Shown piece by piece: positions 10,866 to 19,483 of a stretch of 64,000 nt of DNA. A program made the translations under genes and the position numbers. This DNA comes from Lysobacterales bacterium (lineage in GTDB: Bacteria > Pseudomonadota > Gammaproteobacteria > Xanthomonadales > Rhodanobacteraceae), in the NCBI GenBank assembly GCA_016721015.1, contig JADKJL010000001.1, positions 310,001-374,000 of the forward strand, in the 5' to 3' direction. How positions within the stretch are numbered: the first letter of the stretch is position 1; each line of letters starts with the position of its first letter. The notes beneath the pieces are model-generated. The model ran no database searches. It worked only from the letters and a program-made list of their open reading frames with translations, and was not told the origin of the DNA.

Positions 10866-12623
10866 ATGAACAGCGAGGACGCCCGCCAGACCCACGATAT
10901 CCTGCGGGCCCTGCCGCTTTTTCGCCATCTCGATGATGCCGCCCTGACCGAGCTCGGCAATGAGCTGCAGTGGTTCGCCCTGCCCGGTGGCTCGTCGCTG
11001 TTCGAGGAGGGCGATGTCAGCGATGCGCTATATGTACTCAAGAGCGGCAGTGTCGGCGCGTTTCGCAACGACGAGCACGGCAACGCGCAGCTGATCGGAT
11101 TGGTCGCCGCCGGCGAGACCGTGGGCGAAGTCGGCATGATGATTGACACGCCGCGCAATGCCAGCATCCGCGCCCTGCGCGATTCGGAGCTGTTGCGTCT
11201 GTCGCGTCAGGATTTCGACAAGCTGGTCAACCATCATCCACGCGCAATGCTGGCGATGGCGCGCCTCGCCGTGCGTCGCCTGTCTTCACGCGACGGGAAC
11301 GCCTCGATGAACGCGCCGCGAACATTCGGCGTGCTGCGTCACAACGCGGGCGTCGACGTGCAGGGCTTCGCGGAAGAACTCGTGCGCATGCTCGGGGCTT
11401 TCGGCAGCTGTGCCAAGATCGACAAGAACGAAGGCCATGGCCGCCTGAGCAGCTGGTTCAACGAGATCGAATCGCACACGCGCTTCGTCATCTACGTGGC
11501 CGATGCCGATGATGACTGGCAGGCCATGTGCGTGCGCCAGGCCGATTGCCTGCTGCTGCTGGCGAATGCCGACGAGGCACCGGGCGAGTGGCCGTCGAGC
11601 GCCTGCGCGGACGCATCATCCGCATTGTCGCGTCCGCGTCATCTGATCCTGCTGCATCCGGGTCATCTGGTCGACGGTGCGGCACGGCGCTGGCTGGACA
11701 AGACCCCGGGCATCCGCCACCACCATGTTCGCGATGCGCACGATGTGCGTCGCGTCGCGCGTCTGCTGACCGGTCGCAGCCTGAGCCTGGTGCTGTCGGG
11801 GGGTGGCGCGCGCGGTTTCACCCAGATCGGCATCGTGCGTGCGCTGAGGGAGGCCGGGCTTGAAATCGATTGTGTCGGCGGCACCAGTATTGGCGCGATC
11901 ATCGGCGCCGGCGTGGCGCTGGAGTGGTCGGATCAGGAAATGTTCGACAACTACCGCCACAGCTTCGTCACCAGCCGCCCGCTCGGCGACTACACCTTGC
12001 CTCTGGTTGCACTGACCCGCGGCAAGCGCGTTTCCCGGCAATTGCGCGAGCAGTTCGGCGCACGGGACATCACCGATCTGCCGCTACCCTATTTCTGCTG
12101 TTCGTCGAACCTGAGCAGCGGCCAGCTGGATACCCATCGGCAAGGCCCGTTGTGGTTGTGGTTGCGCGCCTCCTGCGCAATCCCCGGTGTGCTGCCACCG
12201 GTGTGCCACAACGGCGAGGTCTATGTTGATGGTGCGGTCATCAACAATCTGCCGACCGATATCATGCATGCCATGCAACCCGGCGCGATGGCCGCCGTCG
12301 ACATTGGCGCCGACGATTCGCTGCGCACGCGAATCGAGGAATACGCGACCCCGCCGTTCTGGAAACTGGTGTTCGATTTCACGCGCGGGGTGCGCCCTGG
12401 CATCTTCGACATCCTGATTCGCTCGGGCATGGTCAATGCGGAGCTGGCCAGCGCCGAGCGCCGGCAGCTGGTCAGCCTCCTGCTCGAACCCCCGGTGCGC
12501 GACATTGGCCTGCTCGACTGGAAATCCTACGAACGCGCGGTTGAATCCGGCTACCAGTACGGCATGCGCGTGATCGGCGCGCAGCGCGATGCCCTGCATG
12601 AACAGGTGCCGCTGCGCGTGTGA
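10866..12623 (+). CDS. Patatin-like phospholipase with N-terminal cyclic-nucleotide-binding domain
   Basis: 585 residues from the ATG at 10866 (MNSEDARQTHDILRALPLF). The first about 140 residues form a cNMP-binding fold (SLFEEGDVSDALYVLKSGSV, then VGEVGMMIDTPRNASIRAL). The C-terminal half is a patatin domain: oxyanion loop SGGGARGF (about 312), nucleophile Ser in GTSIG (about 341) and catalytic Asp in YVDGAVINN (about 454). This is the layout of the neuropathy-target-esterase-like bacterial lysophospholipases. Whether the N-terminal domain truly binds cAMP is not shown. Confidence 0.9.
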   Translation: MNSEDARQTHDILRALPLFRHLDDAALTELGNELQWFALPGGSSLFEEGDVSDALYVLKSGSVGAFRNDEHGNAQLIGLVAAGETVGEVGMMIDTPRNASIRALRDSELLRLSRQDFDKLVNHHPRAMLAMARLAVRRLSSRDGNASMNAPRTFGVLRHNAGVDVQGFAEELVRMLGAFGSCAKIDKNEGHGRLSSWFNEIESHTRFVIYVADADDDWQAMCVRQADCLLLLANADEAPGEWPSSACADASSALSRPRHLILLHPGHLVDGAARRWLDKTPGIRHHHVRDAHDVRRVARLLTGRSLSLVLSGGGARGFTQIGIVRALREAGLEIDCVGGTSIGAIIGAGVALEWSDQEMFDNYRHSFVTSRPLGDYTLPLVALTRGKRVSRQLREQFGARDITDLPLPYFCCSSNLSSGQLDTHRQGPLWLWLRASCAIPGVLPPVCHNGEVYVDGAVINNLPTDIMHAMQPGAMAAVDIGADDSLRTRIEEYATPPFWKLVFDFTRGVRPGIFDILIRSGMVNAELASAERRQLVSLLLEPPVRDIGLLDWKSYERAVESGYQYGMRVIGAQRDALHEQVPLRV

Positions 12624-12654
12624 GTGACACACCGAAACGGCGAGCGATGACCGG

Positions 12655-14376
12655 CTAGTCGAAACCGCTTGCGAAAATGAGATCGCGACCGCTCAGCTCG
12701 ACGAGGTATTCGGTGCTTCCGCCGCTGACGTCGATGCGCCAGCCCGAGTAGTAGGTTTCGTCACCCGGCACCGACTGCGTGGTCCAGTTCAACGCGCTCA
12801 AGGTCGCATTCGCCGGGCTGATCACGCGAACGTGGAGGTTGCCTGCGGTCGCGCTGCGCCCGACGATGACCGGTTGCACCGGCACATTGATCTGGAACAC
12901 GGCACTGGAATTGGCGCCGAGGCTGAACTGGTCGTGCACGCTCAGGGTGCGATGGGCGAAATCGAGTGTCCGCTGCCAGGATTGCACGGCCGCATCGCCG
13001 GCATAGGCCGGAGTCAGATTGGCCACGACGTGCACGTCGCCGCCCGCTCCCGGCACTACCTGCATGCTCGACATGGTGCCTTCGTGCTGCGGCACAGTTA
13101 TCCCGTTGTGGATAAAGCGAACCAGATTGTGCACATTGGTGACCTGCTGGATCCCGCTATGCGTCCACATGTTCTCGGTGGCGGCGAGCCAGTCGCCCTC
13201 AAACAGGGTGAAAGATCCCTGGTTCTGATGGGCGTGGCTCTGCACATACGGGCCGGCCGAAAACTGCAGCCACATCGCGCCCGTGTCCCAGCCGGTGCGC
13301 GTGAACAGCTGGCCGGTTCCGCTTGCGTAATAGGTCAGCGATGCAGGCGGTGTGCCGCCGGTTCCGTTCGGCAGCAGGTTGTGCCGGTAATTGAAGCCGC
13401 TTTCCATGGTCTGATCGGAAATCGAGTGCAGCCACCAGGCGGCATCGTCACGTGCGCCGGCATTGGTCGACATGGCACGGGCTTCGAGCATGAGATCACG
13501 GTGGTAGTCGTAGATGACCGGTTCGGAGACGCGCGCCTGATCGCCGATCGGGGCAACGCGATCAAGGGTCGGCACGGTTGCGTGGATCCACCAGGCAATG
13601 CTCGCATCGAGATGGCCATTCACAGTGGACAGATCCACACCGGTCGAGTCGCGCCAGACCCGGTACAGCGAGAACACGCTGCGATGCGAGAGTCCATAGG
13701 CCGTACCCTCCTCGCTGCCACCGCCGTCGATGGTGGCGAAATAGGCAGTCAAGGCCGGCAGCTTGTCGTTCTGCAGCAATTGCATCCAGGTGCTGTTGTT
13801 GGTCGCCAACGCCCAGTACATCGTCGCTTGCAGAAAACTGTAGTAGTAGTTGTTGGCCGGATCGGTGATCGACCAGCCCGACCACGGAAATGCGATGCCG
13901 CCCCATTGCGCCTGACTCGGATGCCAGATATTCCACACGGCTTGCTCGGCATAGGCCGACCAGCGATTGCGCTGAGCCTGGGGGATCAGCGCGGAGCACC
14001 AGTCGAGGGTCAAGGCAAGGTCGCCTATCATCGGCCCTGCATCCAGATACGAATCGCCGGCGACCTCGGGCCGTTGTCCCAGGGCGATCGCTGCTTCGGC
14101 ACCCGCCACCTGGGCCTCGACCATCGCGATGGCGAGATTGGCATAGGCCTGCTGTCCGCTCAGCCGGTACATGGTCACCGCGTCGGTTGCCGAAAACGCA
14201 TAACCCGGATTGCCGGCCACGGCCTGATCGACCCAGTTCTTGAAGCGCTGGTATTCGGCTGATGTCTGGTTGACGTAGGAAAGGTCGATCGTGATCGCGG
14301 CGCGGGCGGGGCCCGAGACGTACAACAATCCCGCCAGCGCCAGCGTAGTGAGCGCGATGCGCGAAACAACTGACAT
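12655..14376 (-). CDS. Secreted heparinase II/III-like protein with C-terminal IFASGFD tag
   Basis: 573 residues from the ATG at 14376. The N-terminus MSVVSRIALTTLALAGLLYVS up to about residue 25 is a signal peptide (ending GPARAA). An all-helical toroid-like region rich in Trp and Tyr follows (about 30-350). Then comes a beta-rich heparinase-II/III-type region with SHAHQNQGSFTLFEGDWL, the usual catalytic His neighbourhood. Polysaccharide lyase activity is likely but the substrate is unknown. The last residues, RDLIFASGFD, match a short C-terminal tag met on many secreted proteins of Dokdonella-like bacteria. A longer upstream frame to 14580 exists but lacks support. Confidence 0.72.
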   Translation of the reverse strand: MSVVSRIALTTLALAGLLYVSGPARAAITIDLSYVNQTSAEYQRFKNWVDQAVAGNPGYAFSATDAVTMYRLSGQQAYANLAIAMVEAQVAGAEAAIALGQRPEVAGDSYLDAGPMIGDLALTLDWCSALIPQAQRNRWSAYAEQAVWNIWHPSQAQWGGIAFPWSGWSITDPANNYYYSFLQATMYWALATNNSTWMQLLQNDKLPALTAYFATIDGGGSEEGTAYGLSHRSVFSLYRVWRDSTGVDLSTVNGHLDASIAWWIHATVPTLDRVAPIGDQARVSEPVIYDYHRDLMLEARAMSTNAGARDDAAWWLHSISDQTMESGFNYRHNLLPNGTGGTPPASLTYYASGTGQLFTRTGWDTGAMWLQFSAGPYVQSHAHQNQGSFTLFEGDWLAATENMWTHSGIQQVTNVHNLVRFIHNGITVPQHEGTMSSMQVVPGAGGDVHVVANLTPAYAGDAAVQSWQRTLDFAHRTLSVHDQFSLGANSSAVFQINVPVQPVIVGRSATAGNLHVRVISPANATLSALNWTTQSVPGDETYYSGWRIDVSGGSTEYLVELSGRDLIFASGFD

Positions 14377-14482
14377 GATGAAGCCCCCGAAGACGTGGCG
14401 GATGGCGATCATCGCAGGCCGGCGCTCCGGTTTGCGCGACACAGGCCACAGCTTCACGTCGCAGCCAGACGGGGCAGTCTGG

Positions 14483-14872
14483 TCAGGCGGACTCGACAAC
14501 GACCGCCGTGCCGTAGCACAGCACCTCGGCCAGACCCGGCATGATTTCGGTTGCGTCATAGCGCATGCCGATGATTGCATTCGCGCCGAGCATGCGCGCC
14601 TGGCGGATCATCAACTGGTAGGTTTCGGCGCGGGTCTGTTCGCACAGTGTCGTGTAGACCGTGATGTTGCCGCCGAACAGCGAATGCAGGCCGCCGATGA
14701 AGGTACCGACGATCGATCGTGAGCGCACGGTCAAACCGCGCACCACGCCCAGACTGCGCACGACCCGGTGGCCGGGCAATTCGAGCGCGGTGGTCACCAT
14801 CGCATTGTTGATCGACGCGGCTCGATTGGCTTCGTGATGGGCGGTGGACTGGCCCAGATTGATCGTTTCCAT
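14483..14872 (-). CDS. YbjQ-family (UPF0145) protein
   Basis: 129-residue YbjQ/UPF0145 protein. The family motifs are LPGHRVVRSLGVVRGLTVRS and, later, the RxxAxxxGANAIIGMRYD block (QARMLGANAIIGMRYDA). These small proteins form pentameric assemblies and are often called heavy-metal-binding by old annotation, without firm proof. It is followed in the same direction, after about 106 bp, by the heparinase-like gene. Confidence 0.88.
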   Translation of the reverse strand: METINLGQSTAHHEANRAASINNAMVTTALELPGHRVVRSLGVVRGLTVRSRSIVGTFIGGLHSLFGGNITVYTTLCEQTRAETYQLMIRQARMLGANAIIGMRYDATEIMPGLAEVLCYGTAVVVESA

Positions 14873-14886
14873 GGACGCGATTCTCC

Positions 14887-15384
14887 TCAGGAAGTTGCGG
14901 GTCGAGCGAGCAAGGCTTCAAAGCGGACGAGACTTTCCGCCGGCCAGTGCAAACGGCGCTCATAGTAGGCAGGCACGGCCGGGGTTCCATCCTGGAGAAG
15001 AACCCAGGGTTGCTTGGTCGACGTGAAGATATGGATGTCGGGCGGCAGCTGATCGGGATCATCGAGGCTACCGACACGAATGAAGGAGAGTTTCGATCCC
15101 GCACCCGCGTAGTGGCTCCAGAGCGCGATGCGACATTGCGGGCAGCGCGCGATTTGCTGTCCCTTGCCGCTCGCCGAGGGGGTGACGATCATTTCAACTA
15201 CGCCCTGCATCAATTCGACCCGGTCGGATTCGATCATGGCATTGATCGCAAACGCGGATCCGCTCTCGCGCTGGCACCAGCGGCAGTGACAGCAATTGAC
15301 GAACAGCGGCGCCGTCGTCAGTCGGAACCGGACTGAACCGCAATCACATCCGCCATCCATCGGAAAACTTGTCGACGTCATCAA
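14887..15384 (-). CDS. GFA/CENP-V domain protein
   Basis: 165 residues of the glutathione-dependent formaldehyde-activating (GFA) fold. Zinc-binding cysteines are visible as GGCDCGSVRF, NCCHCRWCQRESG and ARCPQCRIALWS. Members range from S-hydroxymethylglutathione-related enzymes to uncharacterised proteins, so the reaction is not assignable. It sits 14 bp upstream of ybjQ on the same strand, suggesting cotranscription. Confidence 0.87.
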   Translation of the reverse strand: MMTSTSFPMDGGCDCGSVRFRLTTAPLFVNCCHCRWCQRESGSAFAINAMIESDRVELMQGVVEMIVTPSASGKGQQIARCPQCRIALWSHYAGAGSKLSFIRVGSLDDPDQLPPDIHIFTSTKQPWVLLQDGTPAVPAYYERRLHWPAESLVRFEALLARPATS

Positions 15385-15427
15385 GAATCACCTCTCCAAC
15401 GCACGATTGCCCGATTTCGATTTCGCT

Positions 15428-15709
15428 TCACTCCACCACCGACACACCTTTCCAGAATGCGACGTGATCCTTGATCTGCATCGCCGCCTCTTTCGGTGCC
15501 GGATAGAACCAGGCGGCATCCTTGTTGTGCCGGCCATCCACGCTGATCGTGTAGTAATGCGCCTCGCCCTTCCAGGCGCAGTGCGTGCGCGTGTCGCTGG
15601 GCGAAAAGTAGTCGCTTCGCAACGAGGCCGCGGGGAAATAGTGGTTGTTCTCGACAACGACCGTGGCATCGCTCTCGGCCAGTATCTGATTGTTCCAGAT
15701 TGCTTTCAT
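15428..15709 (-). CDS. DUF427 protein
   Basis: 93-residue protein starting MKAIWNNQILAESDATVVVE at the ATG at 15709 and containing the DUF427 hallmarks NHYFPAAS, THCAWKGEAHYY and AAWFYPAP. This is a compact beta-tent-like domain of unknown biochemical function. It lies between the GFA and VOC genes on the same strand. A longer frame extending to 15976 is not the gene. Confidence 0.9.
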   Translation of the reverse strand: MKAIWNNQILAESDATVVVENNHYFPAASLRSDYFSPSDTRTHCAWKGEAHYYTISVDGRHNKDAAWFYPAPKEAAMQIKDHVAFWKGVSVVE

Positions 15710-15755
15710 GGAGATCCCGCCCGCGCCGCCAAGATTGGATGATACGGCGCAGTGA

Positions 15756-16187
15756 TCATGCAATGGAATCAGTCGAACCCCGACGGGTCGCCGGGCCCTT
15801 GAGTTCGATGACATTACCCTCGGGATCATCGATGTAGATGGATGGGCCCTCGCCCTCGGCACCATTGCGCGATTGCGCCGCGCCGGCCTCGAGGCCGAAA
15901 CCCGCAAGGTGCCTGCGGATCTCGGCCTCGTCGAACGGCTCGACACGCAGGCAGAAGTGATCGAGATTGCGCCCACTCACGGCGGGCGCAGCGCCGCCTT
16001 CGCGGCCGAGTTTTCCATCCACCGGCACCAGGTCGATCAAGCTCTTTCCGGCGCGCAACTGGATCAGGCCGATATCGTCATTCCGGCGTTCGAGCGGACA
16101 GCCGAGCACCTCGCCATAGAAGTGAAGCATGGCCTCGACATTGACGACTCGCAGCACAAGATGATCGATTTCACGGATGTTGATCAT
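15756..16187 (-). CDS. VOC-superfamily (glyoxalase/dioxygenase fold) protein
   Basis: 143 residues with two beta-alpha-beta-beta-beta halves: REIDHLVLRVVNVEAMLHFY at the start and LDHFCLRVEPFDEAEIRRHL in the middle, ending with IYIDDPEGNVIELKGP. The metal-site His of DHLVLRV and DHFCLRV and the Glu of VIELKG are present. Substrate unknown. First of four small same-strand genes (VOC, DUF427, GFA, YbjQ). Confidence 0.87.
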   Translation of the reverse strand: MINIREIDHLVLRVVNVEAMLHFYGEVLGCPLERRNDDIGLIQLRAGKSLIDLVPVDGKLGREGGAAPAVSGRNLDHFCLRVEPFDEAEIRRHLAGFGLEAGAAQSRNGAEGEGPSIYIDDPEGNVIELKGPATRRGSTDSIA

Positions 16188-16269
16188 GGGCTGTCATGAG
16201 GAAATGCGGGTGTTGCCTGAGCGGACTGTCTTGCGATGATGATTCGCAAGTCTTGCGGCCGAAAGCATC

Positions 16270-16296
16270 GCTGTTGCTGTTGCTGTTGCTGTTGCC
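16270..16296. repeat. Short hexanucleotide tandem repeat (GCTGTT)n
   Basis: About 4.5 copies of GCTGTT in the gap between the VOC gene and the RDD/pilin-like gene. It is non-coding, directly beside a small hairpin. Confidence 0.8.
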
Positions 16297-16312
16297 CTTG
16301 CAATGGCTAAGG

Positions 16313-16333
16313 AGCCTCGCTTTTCGCGAGGCC
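16313..16333. terminator. Hairpin downstream of the RDD/pilin-like gene
   Basis: GCCTCGC and GCGAGGC arms (7 bp) around a TTTTC loop, about 17 bp past the stop of the minus-strand gene ending at 16350. No run of T follows in that direction, so it is only a weak terminator candidate. Confidence 0.4.
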
Positions 16334-16349
16334 CTTGATCACCGGAACA

Positions 16350-17945
16350 TCAGTTACAGGTAAATGGAAGCAGGTCGGAGGCCATGCTCGATTCGCAGCG
16401 CCAGTTGCCGCTGCCGGCGTAGCTCCACTCGATGCGCTCGATGCGCGCGGCGAACGGAATATCCGACGACGAGGACAGGCGGATCGTGACCGTGCATTGC
16501 GGTGATATGCCGCCAAGCTGGATCGATTCGATCCAGGCATTGTCCGAGCTGCGCTCTTCCGTCGGACAATCGCCGCCGCCATCGGCGATGGTCGCCACTT
16601 CGGACTGGGTCGCGCTGGCGACCATGAACACCGCTGTCAGACCGGCGCGAATCGTGGCCTTGTCACCCTCATCAACTCCGGAGCTGCTCGAACTCGTGTC
16701 ATTGCTGCTGCTGGTGGAGCTGTCGCTGTCCTGTGTGCTCGAACTGGTCGGGAACGAAGGAGCTGGATCGCTGGACATCGAGCTGCCGGGAAATCTCGAA
16801 CCGAGGCCGATCATCGTGCTGATGAGGTAGGCATACACGGCGATGCCGCCAACGATGCCGGCGAACATCAGGATGTTGAGGGCCCAGCCGTACCACGGCA
16901 TGGGCGGACGCACGCTTGGCAGCGGCCTGCCCGGTTCGACCTCGCGGAAGACCACGCAACAGCCCGCCATCATGTCGTGCAGGGCCTGTTTGCGACCGGT
17001 GAAACCGGCCATCAGGTAGCCGATATTCATGATCATGCCGGAGATGATCTTGCCGAAGAACCGACCCGTCGCACGGCCAAAGCCGATGCGCTGACCACGA
17101 TCATCGGTGACCTTGATGCCCATCACGCGCTTGCCGATCGTGGCCTGTGACGGGCCGCTCTCGAGCTTGGCGAAGTACAGCCAGGCACTGACGATCAGAC
17201 CGACATAGGCCACGAACATGATCAATCCGACCATGCCGAAATGCTCGCCGGCGATCAAGGCCGCCGTGGCCAGGCCGACCAGTCCCATGATGATCAGGAA
17301 CGCTATGGAGAGGATGATTGAATCGAGCACATAGGCGGCGCAGCGACGCCAGAACCCGGCATGCACGATGCCGCCCTCCGGCAACAGGTCGCCAGCCGCG
17401 ACACTCGACGCAAATGCAGCCGCCGCGGGTGCGGCCGCCGCCATGCGCATGTCGACCGCCGGGGCGGACGGCTTTGCCGCGCTTGGTGCGGTGTTTTCGG
17501 CACGGATCGTGTTGAATGCGACGGTGGCCTGCTGATCCATGTCGGTGGCCGGCGAGCTCGGCACGATGAACGGTTTCCAGTCGGAGCTGCCGACCACGGC
17601 GATGCTGATGCTCGACGGCCAGACACCACTGCGCACCCGATCCTCGACATAGGCATGCGGTACCGGTCCACGCGGCACGCCATCAACCAGCACAAACAGA
17701 TTGTCGCCGCTGATCGCTTGCAGGTCGGTCATCGCACCTACCGCCGAAGCGCCGTCCTGCAGCTTCTGCAGTTTGGCCAGATCGTCGCTTTCCTTGATCG
17801 AGATCGGCGCGCGGGCGAGCAACTCGGCCTTGAGGCGATCGGGCTCCATGCGGAAGTAGGCAGCCAGTGCAGGCCAGACAGTGGCAGCATCGAAACCGGG
17901 CAGGATTTCACCGGTCAAAACCAGGGCGTGCTTGATGGGTTGCAT
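16350..17945 (-). CDS. RDD membrane protein with GYF_2-like and pilin-like domains (paralogue 1)
   Basis: 531 residues in four parts. An N-terminal domain of about 75 residues (KHALVLTGEILPGFDAATVW) is followed by a GYF_2/DUF4339-like stretch (FVLVDGVPRGPVPHAYVEDR, about 84-125). An RDD membrane domain comes next (HAGFWRRCAAYVLDSIILS, then SQATIGKRVMGIKVTDDRGQR, about 195-330). A further TM segment, a Ser/Thr-rich linker and a C-terminal domain ending WRCESSMASDLLPFTC complete it. That ending resembles the disulfide loop of type IV pilins. It is 118 bp downstream of its paralogue. The function is unknown; RDD proteins are variously linked to transport or membrane insertion. Confidence 0.72.
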   Translation of the reverse strand: MQPIKHALVLTGEILPGFDAATVWPALAAYFRMEPDRLKAELLARAPISIKESDDLAKLQKLQDGASAVGAMTDLQAISGDNLFVLVDGVPRGPVPHAYVEDRVRSGVWPSSISIAVVGSSDWKPFIVPSSPATDMDQQATVAFNTIRAENTAPSAAKPSAPAVDMRMAAAAPAAAAFASSVAAGDLLPEGGIVHAGFWRRCAAYVLDSIILSIAFLIIMGLVGLATAALIAGEHFGMVGLIMFVAYVGLIVSAWLYFAKLESGPSQATIGKRVMGIKVTDDRGQRIGFGRATGRFFGKIISGMIMNIGYLMAGFTGRKQALHDMMAGCCVVFREVEPGRPLPSVRPPMPWYGWALNILMFAGIVGGIAVYAYLISTMIGLGSRFPGSSMSSDPAPSFPTSSSTQDSDSSTSSSNDTSSSSSGVDEGDKATIRAGLTAVFMVASATQSEVATIADGGGDCPTEERSSDNAWIESIQLGGISPQCTVTIRLSSSSDIPFAARIERIEWSYAGSGNWRCESSMASDLLPFTCN

Positions 17946-18063
17946 TGTTTCCTTTCCCGTTCGTTTTCAATGGTGGGTGACGGGCAGCGCGCGCCGCTGC
18001 CGGCATTGGGGACTCAAGTATCGCTGGCGATTGCGGCAGATGCACGTGCTCGCCCAACCCGGC

Positions 18064-19410
18064 TCATGGGCGGCATGCGCTCGGCAGGTACTTTGGCGTG
18101 ATCGCCGAACTGCAGGTCCATTCGCCCGATTCGGAATACTGCAGTTCAATGGCTTGGCCGCGGAGCTTGGCTGGCGCACTCGCATCCACAGCGAACGTCA
18201 GGGTGATCAAACAGTCAGGCGCCTTGCCGTCGACTCGAATCGAAGCAACCAGCGGATCGGTCGATTCGGGGATTTCCGCGCTGCAGGTTGCATCGCTGAT
18301 AACCGCTTCCGCCACCGAAGACTTGGCCGACTGCATGTCGGCAAATGCGATCGCAACCTTGCTGCGCACCATGTAGTCCTGATAGGCCGGCAGCGCGATC
18401 GCGGCGACAATGCCAATCGGCGCAACGACCAGCAGCAGGCAGTTCGCGGCCCATCCGTACCATGGCATTGGCGGGCGTACCGTCGGCAGCGGCTCACCTG
18501 GCCTGACCGTGTCGAAGACCACGCAGGTATCGGCGATGAGGTCGTGCAGGGCCTGCTTGCGCGAAGTCCAGCCGGCCAGCGCATAACCGATAAACAAAGT
18601 GATGCATGAAATCGCGCCAGCAAAATAGCGACCACTGGCATGGCCGAGGCTCAGCCGTTGGCCCTTGCCGTCGGTGGCGACGATGCCCATCACGCGCTTG
18701 CCGAGGGTCGCCTGCGCAGGCGAACTTTCCATCATCGCAAAATAGGCCCAACGGCCGACGAAATAGACGATGACGCCGAGTATCGGAATCAGCATGACGA
18801 TGACGGATGGCACGAACAGCACCAGGTTGTCGATCAGCCATGCCGCGCAGCGGCGCCAGAAACCGGCATGGATGGCGTCGCCGGGCGGCAACGGCAAGGG
18901 TTGATCCTTGCGACTGGCAATGCTGTCGGCTACCCGCGCAATCTTTGCCGCCACCGTATCCGGCTCGACGGCGGCGCCGGCGATCGGCGCGGCAACGACG
19001 GGCTCCAGCGACAAGCCTGCCGCCGTCGTCGACAGCACGCGCCAGTCCGTACTTCCTACCGCGGCCGCCTTGAGATCGGCGGGCCAGGTGCCACTGCGCA
19101 TGCGTTGTTCGATATAGGAGCGTGGCAACGGCCCGCGCGGGACATTGTCGACGAGGACGAAATAGTTGCCGCCGGCTGACGGGTGCACTTCGCTTTGCGC
19201 ACCGATGGCGGTCAGCGCGGCCTTGCGTCGTTCGAGGTCGGCGAGATCCTCGGATTCCTTGATTGCCATCGGCACCCGAGCCCGCACCTCGGTGTCCAGG
19301 CGCGCCTGGTCGATGCGGAAATAATCGGCCACCGCTTTCCAGACTGCGGCTGCCTCAAAGCCAGGCAACAGCACACCGGTCAATACCAGTGCATGCTTGT
19401 TCGATTCCAT
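18064..19410 (-). CDS. RDD membrane protein fused to a type IV pilin-like C-terminus (paralogue 2)
   Basis: 448 residues with the same N-terminal, GYF_2-like and RDD domains as the neighbour (KHALVLTGVLLPGFEAAAVW; YFVLVDNVPRGPLP; HAGFWRRCAAWLIDNLV; QATLGKRVMGIVATDGKGQR). Here the last TM segment reads IGIVAAIALPAYQDYMVRSK, which is the type IV pilin N-terminal helix without its Glu5 region. The protein ends with the pilin-style disulfide loop WTCSSAITPKYLPSAC. The fold assignment of the C-terminus is strong by motif; why a pilin ectodomain is attached to an RDD protein is unknown. No prepilin peptidase site is present because the segment is internal. Confidence 0.78.
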   Translation of the reverse strand: MESNKHALVLTGVLLPGFEAAAVWKAVADYFRIDQARLDTEVRARVPMAIKESEDLADLERRKAALTAIGAQSEVHPSAGGNYFVLVDNVPRGPLPRSYIEQRMRSGTWPADLKAAAVGSTDWRVLSTTAAGLSLEPVVAAPIAGAAVEPDTVAAKIARVADSIASRKDQPLPLPPGDAIHAGFWRRCAAWLIDNLVLFVPSVIVMLIPILGVIVYFVGRWAYFAMMESSPAQATLGKRVMGIVATDGKGQRLSLGHASGRYFAGAISCITLFIGYALAGWTSRKQALHDLIADTCVVFDTVRPGEPLPTVRPPMPWYGWAANCLLLVVAPIGIVAAIALPAYQDYMVRSKVAIAFADMQSAKSSVAEAVISDATCSAEIPESTDPLVASIRVDGKAPDCLITLTFAVDASAPAKLRGQAIELQYSESGEWTCSSAITPKYLPSACRP

Positions 19411-19483
19411 GCTCTCCCTCCCCGATTGAATCTTGTGTTGGTTCAGCCAGTGCCTCGGCGACCCCCCGTCGCCAGACCCGTTT

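Noticed and set aside
16270..16296. Hexamer repeat as a phase-variable promoter element
   Set aside because: It lies between 3' and 5' ends without a promoter nearby and has too few copies to argue for switching.
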